DNA from: DATMRS01 sp035566015
GTDB lineage: Bacteria; Pseudomonadota; Alphaproteobacteria; Sphingomonadales; Sphingomonadaceae
NCBI GenBank assembly: GCA_035566015.1
Contig: DATMRS010000020.1
Location: forward strand, 124,001-188,000
DNA: 64,000 bases
Direction of reading: 5' to 3'
Part shown: positions 7,076 to 15,600 of the stretch, piece after piece
Layout of the letters: every line of letters starts with the position of its first letter
Position numbering within the stretch: the first letter of the stretch is position 1
Notes under the pieces: generated by a model
Seen by the model: the letters and a program-made list of their open reading frames with translations, nothing else
The model's database searches: none
What the model was told of the DNA's origin: nothing
Made by a program: the position numbers and the translations under genes

Positions 7076-9195
7076 GCGAGGGCGGCGACGACAGCCTGGA
7101 CGAAATCCAGGCGATCTTTTTCGAGGAATGCGCCGAGGGCCTGACTGTCGCCGAGGAAGGGCTGTCGGCCCTCGCGAATGGCGCCGTCTCCGCGGATGTG
7201 ATCGCGGGCGTGTTCCGCGCGGTCCATTCGATCAAGGGCGGGTCGGGCGCGTTCGGCCATACCGCGCTGCTCACCTTCTCGCACCGCTTCGAAAATGTGC
7301 TCGATGAGGTGCGGGCGGGCGGGATCGCGCCCAGCGCCGCCGTCACGCGCATCATGCTCGACGCCCTCGACATCCTGTCGGATCATGTCGCGGCGGCGCA
7401 GAATGGCGGCGAGCCGCCCGCCGACGCGGCGATACTCGAACAGCTCGAATTGCTCCTCGCCAACAAGGGCCGGGAAGCGCCCGAGGCGCCATCGCCCGTC
7501 GAAGAGGCCGACGCGTTCGGCTTCACCCCCGTCACGGTGGAGATCGAGGCGCTCGACGATCCGTTCGGCTTCACACCCGTCGCGATCGATCTGGACGATC
7601 TTGCGAACGAGACGGAGCCGCCCGCCTGGACCGTGCGGTTCGGCCCGTCGCGCGCGGCGCTCGCCAATGGCGGGGAGCCCGTCCTGATCCTCCGCGAGCT
7701 TGAGCGGATGGGCGGTGCGGTGACGGCGGCCGATCTGTCGGACCTGCCCGGGCTGCGCGATCTCGATCCCGAGGAAAGCTATTGCGTCTGGACGATCGGC
7801 CTTCCCGGCACGGTCGCCGAGGACGACATTCGCGAATGCTTCGATTTCGTCGCGCCGGACTCGCTCGTGGAGATTGCCCGCGCGGCCGAGCCGGAGTCCG
7901 CCGAGCCGATCGAGATCGAGCCCGCAGCGGAGGAACAGCCCGTTCCGGCATCCGAGGAGCCTGTCGCCGCCGTCACGCCGGCCCCCGCATCCGAAGCGCG
8001 GGCGAGCGATCCGGTGTCGCAGAATATCCGCGTCGATCTCGCCAAGCTCGATCAGTTGCTCAATCTGGTCAGCGAGCTGGTCATTCGCGGGTCGATCCTG
8101 TCCGATCGGCTGGCGCCCCCCGATCAGGAGCGGGTGGAATTGCCGCAGCTCGCACGGCTGACGCGGCAGATACAGGACAATGTCATGTCGCTGCGCGCCC
8201 AGCCGATCCGGCAGGCCTTCTCACGCGTGCCGCGCATGCTGCGGGATCTGATGGCGACCACCGGCAAGAAGGTCCGGCTGGAAACGAGCGGCGAAACCAC
8301 CGAAGTCGACAAGGGCGTTCTTGAAAAGATCGGCGATCCGCTGACGCACATGATCCGCAATGCGGTGGACCACGGCATCGAATCCGCCGAGGATCGCATC
8401 GCCGCCGGAAAGCCGGCCGAAGGCACGATCCGCCTTTCGGCCGAGCAGAAGGGCACGCGGATCATCGTGCAGGTGAGCGACGACGGCCGGGGCATCGATC
8501 GGGTCCGCGTCCGCGCCAAGGCGGTCGAAAAGGGGATCATCGCCGCCGACGCCGTTCTGTCCGACGAAGAGATAGACGGCCTGATCTGCGCCCCCGGCTT
8601 TTCAACCGCCGAGACCATTTCGAACATCTCCGGGCGCGGCGTGGGGATGGACGTGGTGCGCAGCAATGTCGAGGCGCTCGGCGGCCGCGTCGATATCCAT
8701 TCGGTGCCTGGCGAGGGAACGACCTTCACGATGGCGCTACCACTGACGCTCGCCATTCTCGACGGCATGATCGTGCGGCTCGCCGGCCAGCGTTACGTGC
8801 TGCCGCTCGCCAATGTCGTCGAAACGGTGAAGCCGGAGGCGGGGCAGGTGAAGCCGGTTTCGCCGACCACCGAGGTGATATCGCTGCGCGGTTCCTATCT
8901 GCCGATACGCCGGATGGGCGATCTGTTCGGCGTGCCCGCGAACGACCGTCGCGGCCCCGAAGATTCGGTCATCATCATCGTCGAGAGCGATGCCGAGGGG
9001 CTGGTCGGCCTGATGGTCGACACGATCGACAACCGGCGCGAGGTCGTCATCAAGAGCCTCGAAGACAATCTCTATCCGATCCGGGGATTGAGCGGCGCCA
9101 CGATCCTGGGCGACGGATCGATCGCGCTGATCCTCGACATCGACGCGCTGGTCGCCACCTCCGGCAAATATATCCTGAAAGGAATCGCGGCATGA
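7072..9195 (+). CDS. cheA: Chemotaxis histidine kinase CheA (che1)
   Basis: A 707-aa kinase that starts with GTG overlapping the cheY stop. The Hpt domain (P1) is at 1-105 with phospho-acceptor His52 in RAVHSIKGGSG. A linker carries the hexapeptide FGFTPV twice (149-154 and 165-170). A P2-like ferredoxin fold is at about 182-270. An acidic Pro/Ala linker is followed by P3 dimerisation helices (VDLAKLDQLLNLVSELV), the P4 ATPase (HMIRNAVDHGIE, DDGRGID, SGRGVGMDVV) and the P5 CheW-like domain to the end. It phosphorylates CheY and CheB in response to chemoreceptors. Confidence 0.96.
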   Translation: MSEGGDDSLDEIQAIFFEECAEGLTVAEEGLSALANGAVSADVIAGVFRAVHSIKGGSGAFGHTALLTFSHRFENVLDEVRAGGIAPSAAVTRIMLDALDILSDHVAAAQNGGEPPADAAILEQLELLLANKGREAPEAPSPVEEADAFGFTPVTVEIEALDDPFGFTPVAIDLDDLANETEPPAWTVRFGPSRAALANGGEPVLILRELERMGGAVTAADLSDLPGLRDLDPEESYCVWTIGLPGTVAEDDIRECFDFVAPDSLVEIARAAEPESAEPIEIEPAAEEQPVPASEEPVAAVTPAPASEARASDPVSQNIRVDLAKLDQLLNLVSELVIRGSILSDRLAPPDQERVELPQLARLTRQIQDNVMSLRAQPIRQAFSRVPRMLRDLMATTGKKVRLETSGETTEVDKGVLEKIGDPLTHMIRNAVDHGIESAEDRIAAGKPAEGTIRLSAEQKGTRIIVQVSDDGRGIDRVRVRAKAVEKGIIAADAVLSDEEIDGLICAPGFSTAETISNISGRGVGMDVVRSNVEALGGRVDIHSVPGEGTTFTMALPLTLAILDGMIVRLAGQRYVLPLANVVETVKPEAGQVKPVSPTTEVISLRGSYLPIRRMGDLFGVPANDRRGPEDSVIIIVESDAEGLVGLMVDTIDNRREVVIKSLEDNLYPIRGLSGATILGDGSIALILDIDALVATSGKYILKGIAA

Positions 9196-9686
9196 GCAGG
9201 CCCGACGAGACGGACTCCGACGAGCGCAAGATCGTCACCTTCACCCTGGCCGGCCAGATGTTCGGCATCGACATGCGCGCGCTGATCGAAATCCGCGAGT
9301 GGGAGGAGCCGACGCCGCTGCCGGGCGTCCCCTCCTACATCAAGGGCGTCACCAATCTGCGCGGCTCGGTCGTCCCCGTCGTCGGTCTGGCCGAGCGGCT
9401 GGGCTGGACGCCGAGCACGCTGCACGCGCGCTCCTGCGTGCTGGTGGTGAGCATCGGCGGCAAGCAGGCGGGTTTCCTGATCGACGAGCTTGCCGATATC
9501 GTCGTCATCAACGGCGCCGATATCCAGCCCGCGCCGGCGATGGAGATCAGCGACGAGAATGTCGTCGCCGGCCTCGCCCGCATCGAGCGGCGCGTGATCG
9601 ACAGTGACGATACCGAGGCGATGGTGCTGCTGCTCGATCCCGAAGCGCTCAGCCTCGCGCGCCATCTGACGGATATGGCCGCGTGA
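9192..9686 (+). CDS. cheW: Chemotaxis coupling protein CheW (che1)
   Basis: A 164-aa scaffold protein that links receptors to CheA. It shows the SH3-like double-barrel pattern: FTLAGQMFGIDMRALIEI, the Pro-rich LPGVPSYIKGVTNLRGSVVPVV segment that is the hallmark of CheW, and GFLIDELADIVVI. It overlaps cheA by 4 bp and cheR by 4 bp, so it is translationally coupled in the operon. Confidence 0.95.
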   Translation: MSRPDETDSDERKIVTFTLAGQMFGIDMRALIEIREWEEPTPLPGVPSYIKGVTNLRGSVVPVVGLAERLGWTPSTLHARSCVLVVSIGGKQAGFLIDELADIVVINGADIQPAPAMEISDENVVAGLARIERRVIDSDDTEAMVLLLDPEALSLARHLTDMAA

Positions 9687-10567
9687 AGCACGTCGTTCTC
9701 TCCGCTGACGATCCGGGTACGACGGCGGCCGCGCTGGCACCCGGCGCGACGCTCGACCTGCCCGAATTCCGCGCGATCGCGGCGATCATGGAGCAGGAGG
9801 CGCGTATCCATCTGCTGGAAAGCAAGGTGACGCTCGTCCATTCGCGTTTGTCGCGCCGCTTGCGCGAGCATGGCCTCACCGGCTTCGACGATTATGTCGC
9901 GCTGGTTCGGCAGGACGCGGCGGAGCGCGCGGCGATGGTGGCGGCGCTCACCACCAATCACACGCATTTCTTCCGTGAACGCCATCATTTCGATCATCTC
10001 GCCGCGCATGTGCTGCCGCAGCTTCAGGCGCGGGCATCGGCCGGCGAGCCGGTGCGGCTGTGGTCGGCCGGCTGCTCGTCGGGCGAGGAGGTCTATTCAA
10101 TCGCGATGACGCTCGCGGGCGAACAGCGATCGGGCGCCGCCTGGCTCAGCCGTGGCGATGTGAAGCTGCTCGCCACCGACATCGCGCCGCACGCGGTCGA
10201 TGCCGTGACACGCGCTTTCTATCCGTCCTCGGCGGTGGAGCCGATCCCCGCTGCGTGCCGGGCGCAGTGGCTGCGCGCCGAGGGAGACGGCCACGTCATC
10301 GCCGACGATCTGCGCGCGCTGGTGACGGCACGCCTGCTCAACCTGTTCGAGCCCTGGCCGATGCGCCAGCGTTACGACGTCATCTTCTGCCGCAATGTCA
10401 TGATCTATTTCGATACGCCGGCGAAGGCCGAACTGGAGGCACGCCTCGTCGAGAAGCTGCTGCCCGGCGGGCATCTCTATATCGGCCATTCGGAACGGCT
10501 GATCGGCCCCGCCGCCGCCCTGATGCGCCCCGTCGGCCAGACCGCCTATGTGAAGGTGGCGTCATGA
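9683..10567 (+). CDS. cheR: Chemoreceptor methyltransferase CheR (che1)
   Basis: A 294-aa SAM-dependent glutamyl methyltransferase for receptor adaptation. An N-terminal helical domain (about 20-100) precedes the catalytic domain with TNHTHFFRERHHF, the SAM-binding LWSAGCSSGEEVYSIAM, LATDIA and FCRNVMIYFD motifs. It ends with the GHSERL motif. GTG start at 9683 overlaps the cheW stop. It is paired with the cheB that overlaps its 3' end. Confidence 0.95.
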   Translation: MKHVVLSADDPGTTAAALAPGATLDLPEFRAIAAIMEQEARIHLLESKVTLVHSRLSRRLREHGLTGFDDYVALVRQDAAERAAMVAALTTNHTHFFRERHHFDHLAAHVLPQLQARASAGEPVRLWSAGCSSGEEVYSIAMTLAGEQRSGAAWLSRGDVKLLATDIAPHAVDAVTRAFYPSSAVEPIPAACRAQWLRAEGDGHVIADDLRALVTARLLNLFEPWPMRQRYDVIFCRNVMIYFDTPAKAELEARLVEKLLPGGHLYIGHSERLIGPAAALMRPVGQTAYVKVAS

Positions 10568-11610
10568 ACGCCGTTACCCTCGCCGCCCCTCCGGTCCGGG
10601 TGCTGATCGTCGACGACAGCGCCTCGATGCGCGCGATGCTGCATCACATGCTCTCCGCCGATCCCGGCATAGAGGTGGTCGGCCAGGCGCCCGAGCCGCA
10701 TACGGCGCGCGCGATGATCAAGGAACTCAATCCCGATGTCCTGACGCTCGACGTCGAGATGCCGGGGATGGACGGCCTGTCCTTTCTGGAAAGGATCATG
10801 CGGCTGCGCCCGATGCCGGTCATCATGTGCTCGACGCTGACCGCACGCGGCGCGGAGGTGACGATCGAGGCTTTACGGCTGGGCGCGGTGGACTGCATCG
10901 CCAAGCCGACCGGCAATCCGCTGGAAATCCGGCAGGACGCGGCGCTGCTGCGCAAGATGGTCAAGACGGCGGCGCGCTCCTCGGTACGGCAGGCGTCCGT
11001 GCCGGTCGCGCCCGTCGCCTCGGCCCGGCCGGGCAACCAGCGCGACGTGGTGATCGCCATCGGCGCTTCGACCGGCGGCGTGGAGGCGCTCTTCTCGCTG
11101 GTCGGCGCGCTTCCCGTCGATTGTCCGCCCGTGCTGGTCGTCCAGCATATGCCGGCCGCCTTCACCCAAGGCTTCGCCGCGCGGCTCGACAAGGAAGCGC
11201 GCGTCACCGTCGTCGAAGCGACCGACGGCGCGCAGATCCGGCCGGGCACCGTCTATATCGCGCCGGGGGGCAAGACCCATATGGAACTGGCGGGCGGCAC
11301 CGACGGCCATATCCGTTTGCGACCCTCCGATCCGGTCGGCGGACATCGCCCATCGGTGGACATATTGTTCCATTCGGTTTCCGCGCTGGGGCCGGCGGCC
11401 GTCGGCGTGATCCTGACCGGCATGGGCAGCGACGGCGCCGACGGGCTGCTGGCGATGCGCCTCGCGGGTGCGCGCACCTTCGGCCAGGCCCAGGCAAGCT
11501 GCGTCGTCTACGGAATGCCCCGCGCCGCTTTCGAGCTGGGCGCGGTGGAACAGGAATTGAGTCTGTCCGCAATGCCCGAGGCGATCCTCGTGGCATGCCG
11601 GAAGCAGTAG
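10564..11610 (+). CDS. cheB: Chemoreceptor methylesterase CheB (che1)
   Basis: A 348-aa two-domain enzyme. The receiver domain (about 12-130) has DD and phospho-acceptor Asp in LTLDVEMPGMDG. The linker is rich in Val/Ala/Pro. The methylesterase domain has the catalytic Ser in IGASTGGVEAL, His in VQHMPAAFTQGFA and Asp in LTGMGSDGADGL. It removes methyl groups from, and deamidates, chemoreceptors when phosphorylated by CheA. The ATG at 10564 overlaps the cheR stop; a 20-bp gap separates it from the next cheY. Confidence 0.96.
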   Translation: MNAVTLAAPPVRVLIVDDSASMRAMLHHMLSADPGIEVVGQAPEPHTARAMIKELNPDVLTLDVEMPGMDGLSFLERIMRLRPMPVIMCSTLTARGAEVTIEALRLGAVDCIAKPTGNPLEIRQDAALLRKMVKTAARSSVRQASVPVAPVASARPGNQRDVVIAIGASTGGVEALFSLVGALPVDCPPVLVVQHMPAAFTQGFAARLDKEARVTVVEATDGAQIRPGTVYIAPGGKTHMELAGGTDGHIRLRPSDPVGGHRPSVDILFHSVSALGPAAVGVILTGMGSDGADGLLAMRLAGARTFGQAQASCVVYGMPRAAFELGAVEQELSLSAMPEAILVACRKQ

Positions 11611-11630
11611 CTTTTTTTGGGGGAACAGCC

Positions 11631-12020
11631 ATGCCGGCAGCATCAGCAATCAAGGTGATGGTGGTCGATGACCAGACCAGCATGCGCGCGATGATCCGTC
11701 GCACGTTGCAGGATCTGGGCTTCAAGGACGTGCGCGACAAGCCGGGCGCGGCCGAGGCGCTGACCGCGATCAAGAGCGATCGGGTCCATCTCGTCATCTC
11801 CGACTACAACATGCCCGACATGGACGGTCTGCAATTCCTGCAGGCGGTGCGGGCCGACCCGGTGATCGGCAAGACGGTGTTCATCATGCTTACCGGATCG
11901 GCCGAACGCGAGGTGGTGCAGAAGGCGGCGGCGCTGGGCGTCAACAATTATGTGGTGAAGCCGTTCACCCCCGCCGCGCTGAAGGAGAAGATCGAGCGCG
12001 TCTTCGGCGAGTTGACCTGA
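11631..12020 (+). CDS. cheY: CheY-type response regulator (che1, second copy)
   Basis: A 129-aa receiver with DD at 13-14, phospho-acceptor Asp58 in LVISDYNMPDMDG, Thr in IMLTGSAE and Lys in YVVKPFTP. It is closer to classical motor-binding CheY (DYNMPDMDG, KPFTPAALKEKI) than the first copy. In rhizobial operons the CheY gene between cheB and cheD is CheY2, the one that controls the motor, so this is the best candidate for switch binding. It has its own ribosome site (GGGGGAAC) after the only real gap in the front half of the operon. Confidence 0.93.
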   Translation: MPAASAIKVMVVDDQTSMRAMIRRTLQDLGFKDVRDKPGAAEALTAIKSDRVHLVISDYNMPDMDGLQFLQAVRADPVIGKTVFIMLTGSAEREVVQKAAALGVNNYVVKPFTPAALKEKIERVFGELT

Positions 12021-12024
12021 TCCG

Positions 12025-12543
12025 ATGCGCCGCGTCTCCATCGTCCAGGGCGAGCATAAGGTGATCGCCGAACCGAACGTCGTCATCTCGACCCTGCTCG
12101 GCTCCTGCGTGGCGGTGTGCCTGCAGGACCCGGTGGCGCGGATCGGCGGGATGAACCATTTCCTGCTGTCCGAACCCGGCGGCGACGTGATCGTGCGGCG
12201 CGAGGACCAGCAGCGTTATGGCGTGCATGCGATGGAGTTGCTGATCAACGCGATGATGGCCGAGGGCGCGTCGCGATCGCGCCTGCGCGCGCATCTCTAT
12301 GGCGGCGCCAATCTGATCGCCGGGCTCGGCCGGATCGGCAGCAGCAACGCTGCCTTCGCGCGCGAGTTCATGAGCACCGAGGGGATCGAGATCGGCCGCT
12401 GCGAGCTGGAGGGGACGCGCGCGCGCAAGGTGGAGTTCATGCCCTATGAGGGGCGTGTGCGCTCGACCTTGATCGAGAGCGCGCCGCCGCTGCGGACGGC
12501 CGCGGCGCCCGAGATGGCGGGCGGCGATGTCGAACTTTTCTGA
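12025..12543 (+). CDS. cheD: Chemoreceptor glutamine deamidase CheD
   Basis: A 172-aa enzyme that deamidates specific glutamines on chemoreceptors. Catalytic Cys28 (LLGSCVAVCL) and His45 (GGMNHFLL) are in place, as is the loop GGAN near residue 93. It starts 4 bp after the second cheY. No cheC is present beside it, so the CheC-CheD partnership known from Bacillus is not evident here. Confidence 0.95.
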   Translation: MRRVSIVQGEHKVIAEPNVVISTLLGSCVAVCLQDPVARIGGMNHFLLSEPGGDVIVRREDQQRYGVHAMELLINAMMAEGASRSRLRAHLYGGANLIAGLGRIGSSNAAFAREFMSTEGIEIGRCELEGTRARKVEFMPYEGRVRSTLIESAPPLRTAAAPEMAGGDVELF

Positions 12544-12865
12544 AATGGCCGCTGAAGACCGGCACCGGGGGGAAATCGTGGAACAAACCGATCGGGCAGG
12601 TTCGCTCTGCGCGGCGATCGCTGCCGAAATCCGCGAAATACGGGGCCTGATCGAGCAATTGGCGGCCGTGCTGGTCGCCGATGCGCGCTTCGTCGCCGAT
12701 TATCTGGACCAGTTCCAGGCCTTCGATCTGATGGCTCAATATGCCGATGAGAGCGCCAACCTGCTCGATCGGCTGGCCGCGGGGCAATCCGCCGATGATG
12801 CGATCGCCGGCGTGCGGCTGACCGTGATTCAGGATCGGCTGCGCGCCGCTGTCGCCGGGGAATGA
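12527..12865 (+). CDS. Small all-helical protein, CheT-like candidate CheY phosphatase
   Basis: A 112-aa, apparently all-helical soluble protein overlapping cheD by 17 bp and ending 4 bp before motB. Its central helix reads QAFDLMAQYADESANLL. Asp67 and Gln71 form a D-x3-Q pair in the same hydrophobic setting as the catalytic D-L-T-G-Q of CheZ. The slot directly after cheD is where rhizobial che operons carry cheT (formerly orf10), a proposed D-x3-Q phosphatase. No cheZ, cheC or cheX is seen in this operon. The start at 12527 is preferred because GGCGGCG precedes it; an ATG at 12545 is possible. Function is inferred from motif and synteny. Confidence 0.6.
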   Translation: MSNFSEMAAEDRHRGEIVEQTDRAGSLCAAIAAEIREIRGLIEQLAAVLVADARFVADYLDQFQAFDLMAQYADESANLLDRLAAGQSADDAIAGVRLTVIQDRLRAAVAGE

Positions 12866-12869
12866 CGCC

Positions 12870-13736
12870 ATGGCCAGGTTCGACAATCATGACGAAACGC
12901 CGATCGTCATCCGGCGTGTTCGCAAAAAGCGGCACACACCCCATCATGGCGGCGCGTGGAAGGTCGCCTATGCCGATTTCGTGACGGCGATGATGGCCTT
13001 TTTCATGCTGCTGTGGCTGCTCGCCAACCCGGACAAGACGCGTCTCAAGGGGCTGGCCGAATATTTCTCGCCCGCCCCCGCCAATGCGGCGCCGGCGACG
13101 CTCACCAACGATCCGGGCGCGCAACCGGGCCTGGGCGGCCATAGCCGCCGTGCGCAGGCGGATGAAGTCGATCCGGTAGGCCAGCCTTCGGCCGAGGCGG
13201 GCGTGAGCGGCGCAGGGCGCGGCGGCACCGCGCAAATTCCCGAAGCGGCCATGCGCGTCTTTGCCGACGAGATGCTGATCGCGATCGAGGCACAGCCGGA
13301 CAGCCACGGCGGCAAGCATAATGTCGAGGTGAAGCCGGAGCAGGACGGCGTGCGGATCAATCTGGTCGACACCGCCGACCGTTCGATGTTCCAGGGCACC
13401 ACTGCGCAGCTCAACGATTATGCGCGCGACCTGCTCGCCCATGTCGCGCGCAAGCTCGTCAAATCGGGCGCGCAGATCGCGATTGAAGGGCATACCGATT
13501 CAACGGGCGGGCAGAGCGAGGCGAACTGGCGGCTTTCGGGCGAACGCGCGCTTTCCGCGCGGCGGGCGATGATCGCGGCGGGCCTTTCGCCCGATCGCTT
13601 TTCCGAAGTGGTCGCGAAGGCGGGGACCGAACCCATCTATCCCGATCAGCCCGCCCGGCCCGAGAACCGCCGCATCACGATCGTCGTCAAGGCGGAACCG
13701 CCGATGCTGCCGCGCGACGCCAGCTTCAAATTCTGA
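12870..13736 (+). CDS. motB: Flagellar motor stator protein MotB
   Basis: A 288-aa inner-membrane protein with a C-terminal peptidoglycan-binding domain. A basic N-terminus (RRVRKKRHTPHHGG) precedes the single TM helix starting WKVAYADFVTAMMAFFMLL, where Asp36 is the proton-binding residue. A variable Ala/Gly-rich linker (about 65-130) leads to the OmpA-like domain with EGHTDSTGG and RLSGERALSARR and ENRRITIVV. Works with MotA, which is encoded at the head of the same operon. Confidence 0.95.
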   Translation: MARFDNHDETPIVIRRVRKKRHTPHHGGAWKVAYADFVTAMMAFFMLLWLLANPDKTRLKGLAEYFSPAPANAAPATLTNDPGAQPGLGGHSRRAQADEVDPVGQPSAEAGVSGAGRGGTAQIPEAAMRVFADEMLIAIEAQPDSHGGKHNVEVKPEQDGVRINLVDTADRSMFQGTTAQLNDYARDLLAHVARKLVKSGAQIAIEGHTDSTGGQSEANWRLSGERALSARRAMIAAGLSPDRFSEVVAKAGTEPIYPDQPARPENRRITIVVKAEPPMLPRDASFKF

Positions 13737-13759
13737 TCCGAAGGCCGAAAGGTAAGACG

Positions 13760-14185
13760 ATGAAGAAGATGGCCGCGATCGGCGTGCTTCTGGTTCTCGG
13801 GCTCGGCGTCGGCGGGGGGGCATCGCTCGCCACCGACGCGCTGATGGCTGAGCGGCAGGCCCGTGCCGAACAGACGCTGGTGTTCGTGCCGACGGGCACT
13901 ATCCTCGCCCCGCTCGTCTTTCCCGATGGGCGGCTGTCCGGCTATGTATCGTTCGAGGCGCAGATCGAGGTGCCGAGTGACCGAAGCAACATCGTCAAGA
14001 CACAGTTGCCGCTGCTGCTCGATGCGATCAACATGCGCACCTATCGCACGCCGATGGCGAGCGGGCCGGACGGGATGGTGCCGGGGCTCGACGCCTTTCG
14101 CCGCCTGCTGCTCGATGCGGCCATCGAAACCTATGGCAAGGCGGCTGTCCGCCGTGTCGTCGTAACCCAGGCCACGCCCGCCTGA
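13760..14185 (+). CDS. FliL-like single-pass membrane protein
   Basis: A 141-aa protein with one N-terminal TM helix or signal anchor (MAAIGVLLVLGLGVGGGASLA) and a periplasmic domain. The C-terminal part (LPLLLDAINMRTYRT...LDAFRRLLLDAAIETYGKAAVRRVVVTQ) has the order of elements seen in FliL, the stator-associated protein, where a long helix follows an edge strand. Identity to FliL is not obvious by eye, so this call rests on topology, size and position right after motB. It could also be an unrelated periplasmic motor accessory protein. Confidence 0.5.
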   Translation: MKKMAAIGVLLVLGLGVGGGASLATDALMAERQARAEQTLVFVPTGTILAPLVFPDGRLSGYVSFEAQIEVPSDRSNIVKTQLPLLLDAINMRTYRTPMASGPDGMVPGLDAFRRLLLDAAIETYGKAAVRRVVVTQATPA

Positions 14186-14202
14186 TCTTCACGGAGAAGA
14201 GC

Positions 14203-14856
14203 ATGACCATCCTGTCTCAACCGGGCGCGCTGCCGATCCCATCGGCATCGGATCGAACGATGCAGCCCCGCGATGCCCGCACGCTCACCTTGCTTCTGGT
14301 CGGCCGGATTACCGGCGAACGCAGCGACGGGCTGTGCCGGATTCGCAATATTTCGACCGGCGGCCTGATGGCGGAGGTGTGCGCCGCCTTCGCGGTGGAC
14401 GAGGCTGTCCGGATCGAATTTCGCAACGGGCAGATCGTGACCGGATCGGTACGGTGGACCAAAGCCGGCGCGCTCGGCATCCAGTTCGATCGGCCGGTCG
14501 ACGACATAAGGCAGCTCCTTTCGGAGCCGAAGCCCACCGGACGGCAGGCCGGCGTCCGGCTGGTCCGCTCGCCTCGCCTGCCCACCGATTGCAGCGCCGA
14601 CATCCTGCTCGACGGCCGCCATCATCGCGGCGCCATCACCGACGTGTCGCAGAGCGGCGCCCGGCTCGTCACGACCGCGCCGCTGGAACGCGATCGGCTG
14701 CTGACGCTTGCGGTCGCCGGATTGCCGCATCTTCGTGCGGTGGTGCGCTGGATCGGGCAGGACGGCGCCGGCCTGACCTTCCTGGAACCCCTGGCCTTCA
14801 CGACGCTGGCCCGCTGGCTCGACGATCCGGCGCTGCGATACAACCGGCGGGGATGA
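14203..14856 (+). CDS. Tandem PilZ-domain protein
   Basis: A 217-aa protein made of two PilZ-like domains, a cyclic-di-GMP binding fold. The first (about 22-105) contains RDARTL and the signature IRNISTGGLMAE. The second (about 112-205) contains RSPRLP and the signature ITDVSQSGARLV. Both keep the (D/N)-x-S-x-x-G part; the RxxxR half is imperfect in each, so ligand binding is uncertain. It is the last gene of the motA-che1-motB operon, a sensible place for a c-di-GMP brake on the motor. Its stop codon lies inside the stem of a hairpin shared with the convergent fliP. Confidence 0.78.
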   Translation: MTILSQPGALPIPSASDRTMQPRDARTLTLLLVGRITGERSDGLCRIRNISTGGLMAEVCAAFAVDEAVRIEFRNGQIVTGSVRWTKAGALGIQFDRPVDDIRQLLSEPKPTGRQAGVRLVRSPRLPTDCSADILLDGRHHRGAITDVSQSGARLVTTAPLERDRLLTLAVAGLPHLRAVVRWIGQDGAGLTFLEPLAFTTLARWLDDPALRYNRRG

Positions 14857-14873
14857 GCGGGCCGGCGCTCATC
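14852..14873. terminator. Bidirectional hairpin between pilZ and fliP
   Basis: Perfect 8-bp inverted repeat GATGAGCG / CGCTCATC with a 6-nt loop, spanning the stop codons of the two convergent genes. No T-run follows on either strand, so it may act with Rho or as a 3' stabiliser. Confidence 0.5.
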
Positions 14874-15600
14874 AGCCCGGCCCGAAGCTTTTGACCAGCG
14901 AACCCGCGACCAGCGCCCAGCCATCGACCAGGACGAAGAAGATGATCTTCATCGGCAGCGAGATCGTCGGCGGCGGCAGCATCATCATGCCCATCGCCAT
15001 CAGCACCGCCGCAACCGCCATGTCGATCACCAGAAAGGGCAGCAGCAGCAGGAAGCCAATCTCGAACGCGCGGCGCAATTCGGAGATCATGAAGGCGGGC
15101 ATCACCGTCGTCATCGGCAGCGCGGCGCGTGACGCGGGCTTCTTGCCCGAAAGATCGACGAAGAGACGCAGGTCGTCCTCGCGGACATGCTTGAGCATGA
15201 AGGTGCGAAAGGGCTGCGCGGTGCGTTCGAACGCCTGCGCCTCGGTGATCCGCCCCTCATTGTAAGGCGTGACGCCCTGCTTCCATGCGGCGTCGAAGGT
15301 GGGCGCCATCACGAAGAAGGAAAGGAACAGCGCCAGGCTGATGATGACGGGATTGGGCGGCACCCCCTGTGCGCCGAGCCCCGTGCGTAGCAGCGATAGC
15401 GCCACGACAATGCGGGTGAAGGACGTCACCGTCATCAATATGCCCGGCGCAAGGCTCAGCACCGTCAGCATCATCACCAACTGGATCGCCCGGCCTGACA
15501 ACGAGCCCTCACCCAGATTGGCGGTGATGCTCTGCGCCATCGCCTGCTCCGGAAGGATCAGCAGCAGCGTCGCCGCCGTAAGCAGAAGCGCCTTACGCAT
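14872..15600 (-). CDS. fliP: Flagellar export-gate protein FliP
   Basis: A 242-aa core component of the flagellar type III export gate. An N-terminal signal peptide (MRKALLLTAATLLLILPEQAMAQ) is typical of FliP. TM helices include VMMLTVLSLAPGILMTVTSFTRIVVALSLLRTGLG, with the highly conserved family pattern, then SLALFLSFFVMAPTF, LLPFLVIDMAVAAVLMAMGMMMLPP and the C-terminal hydrophobic segment. Overlaps fliO by 8 bp. The genes run fliN-fliO-fliP on the minus strand, divergent from flgC. Confidence 0.96.
   Translation of the reverse strand: MRKALLLTAATLLLILPEQAMAQSITANLGEGSLSGRAIQLVMMLTVLSLAPGILMTVTSFTRIVVALSLLRTGLGAQGVPPNPVIISLALFLSFFVMAPTFDAAWKQGVTPYNEGRITEAQAFERTAQPFRTFMLKHVREDDLRLFVDLSGKKPASRAALPMTTVMPAFMISELRRAFEIGFLLLLPFLVIDMAVAAVLMAMGMMMLPPPTISLPMKIIFFVLVDGWALVAGSLVKSFGPG

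Noticed and set aside
12025..12543. A CheC-CheD adaptation pair
   Set aside because: CheD is intact, but no E-x2-N CheC/CheX/FliY-type protein is encoded anywhere in the window; the D-x3-Q candidates are a different type.
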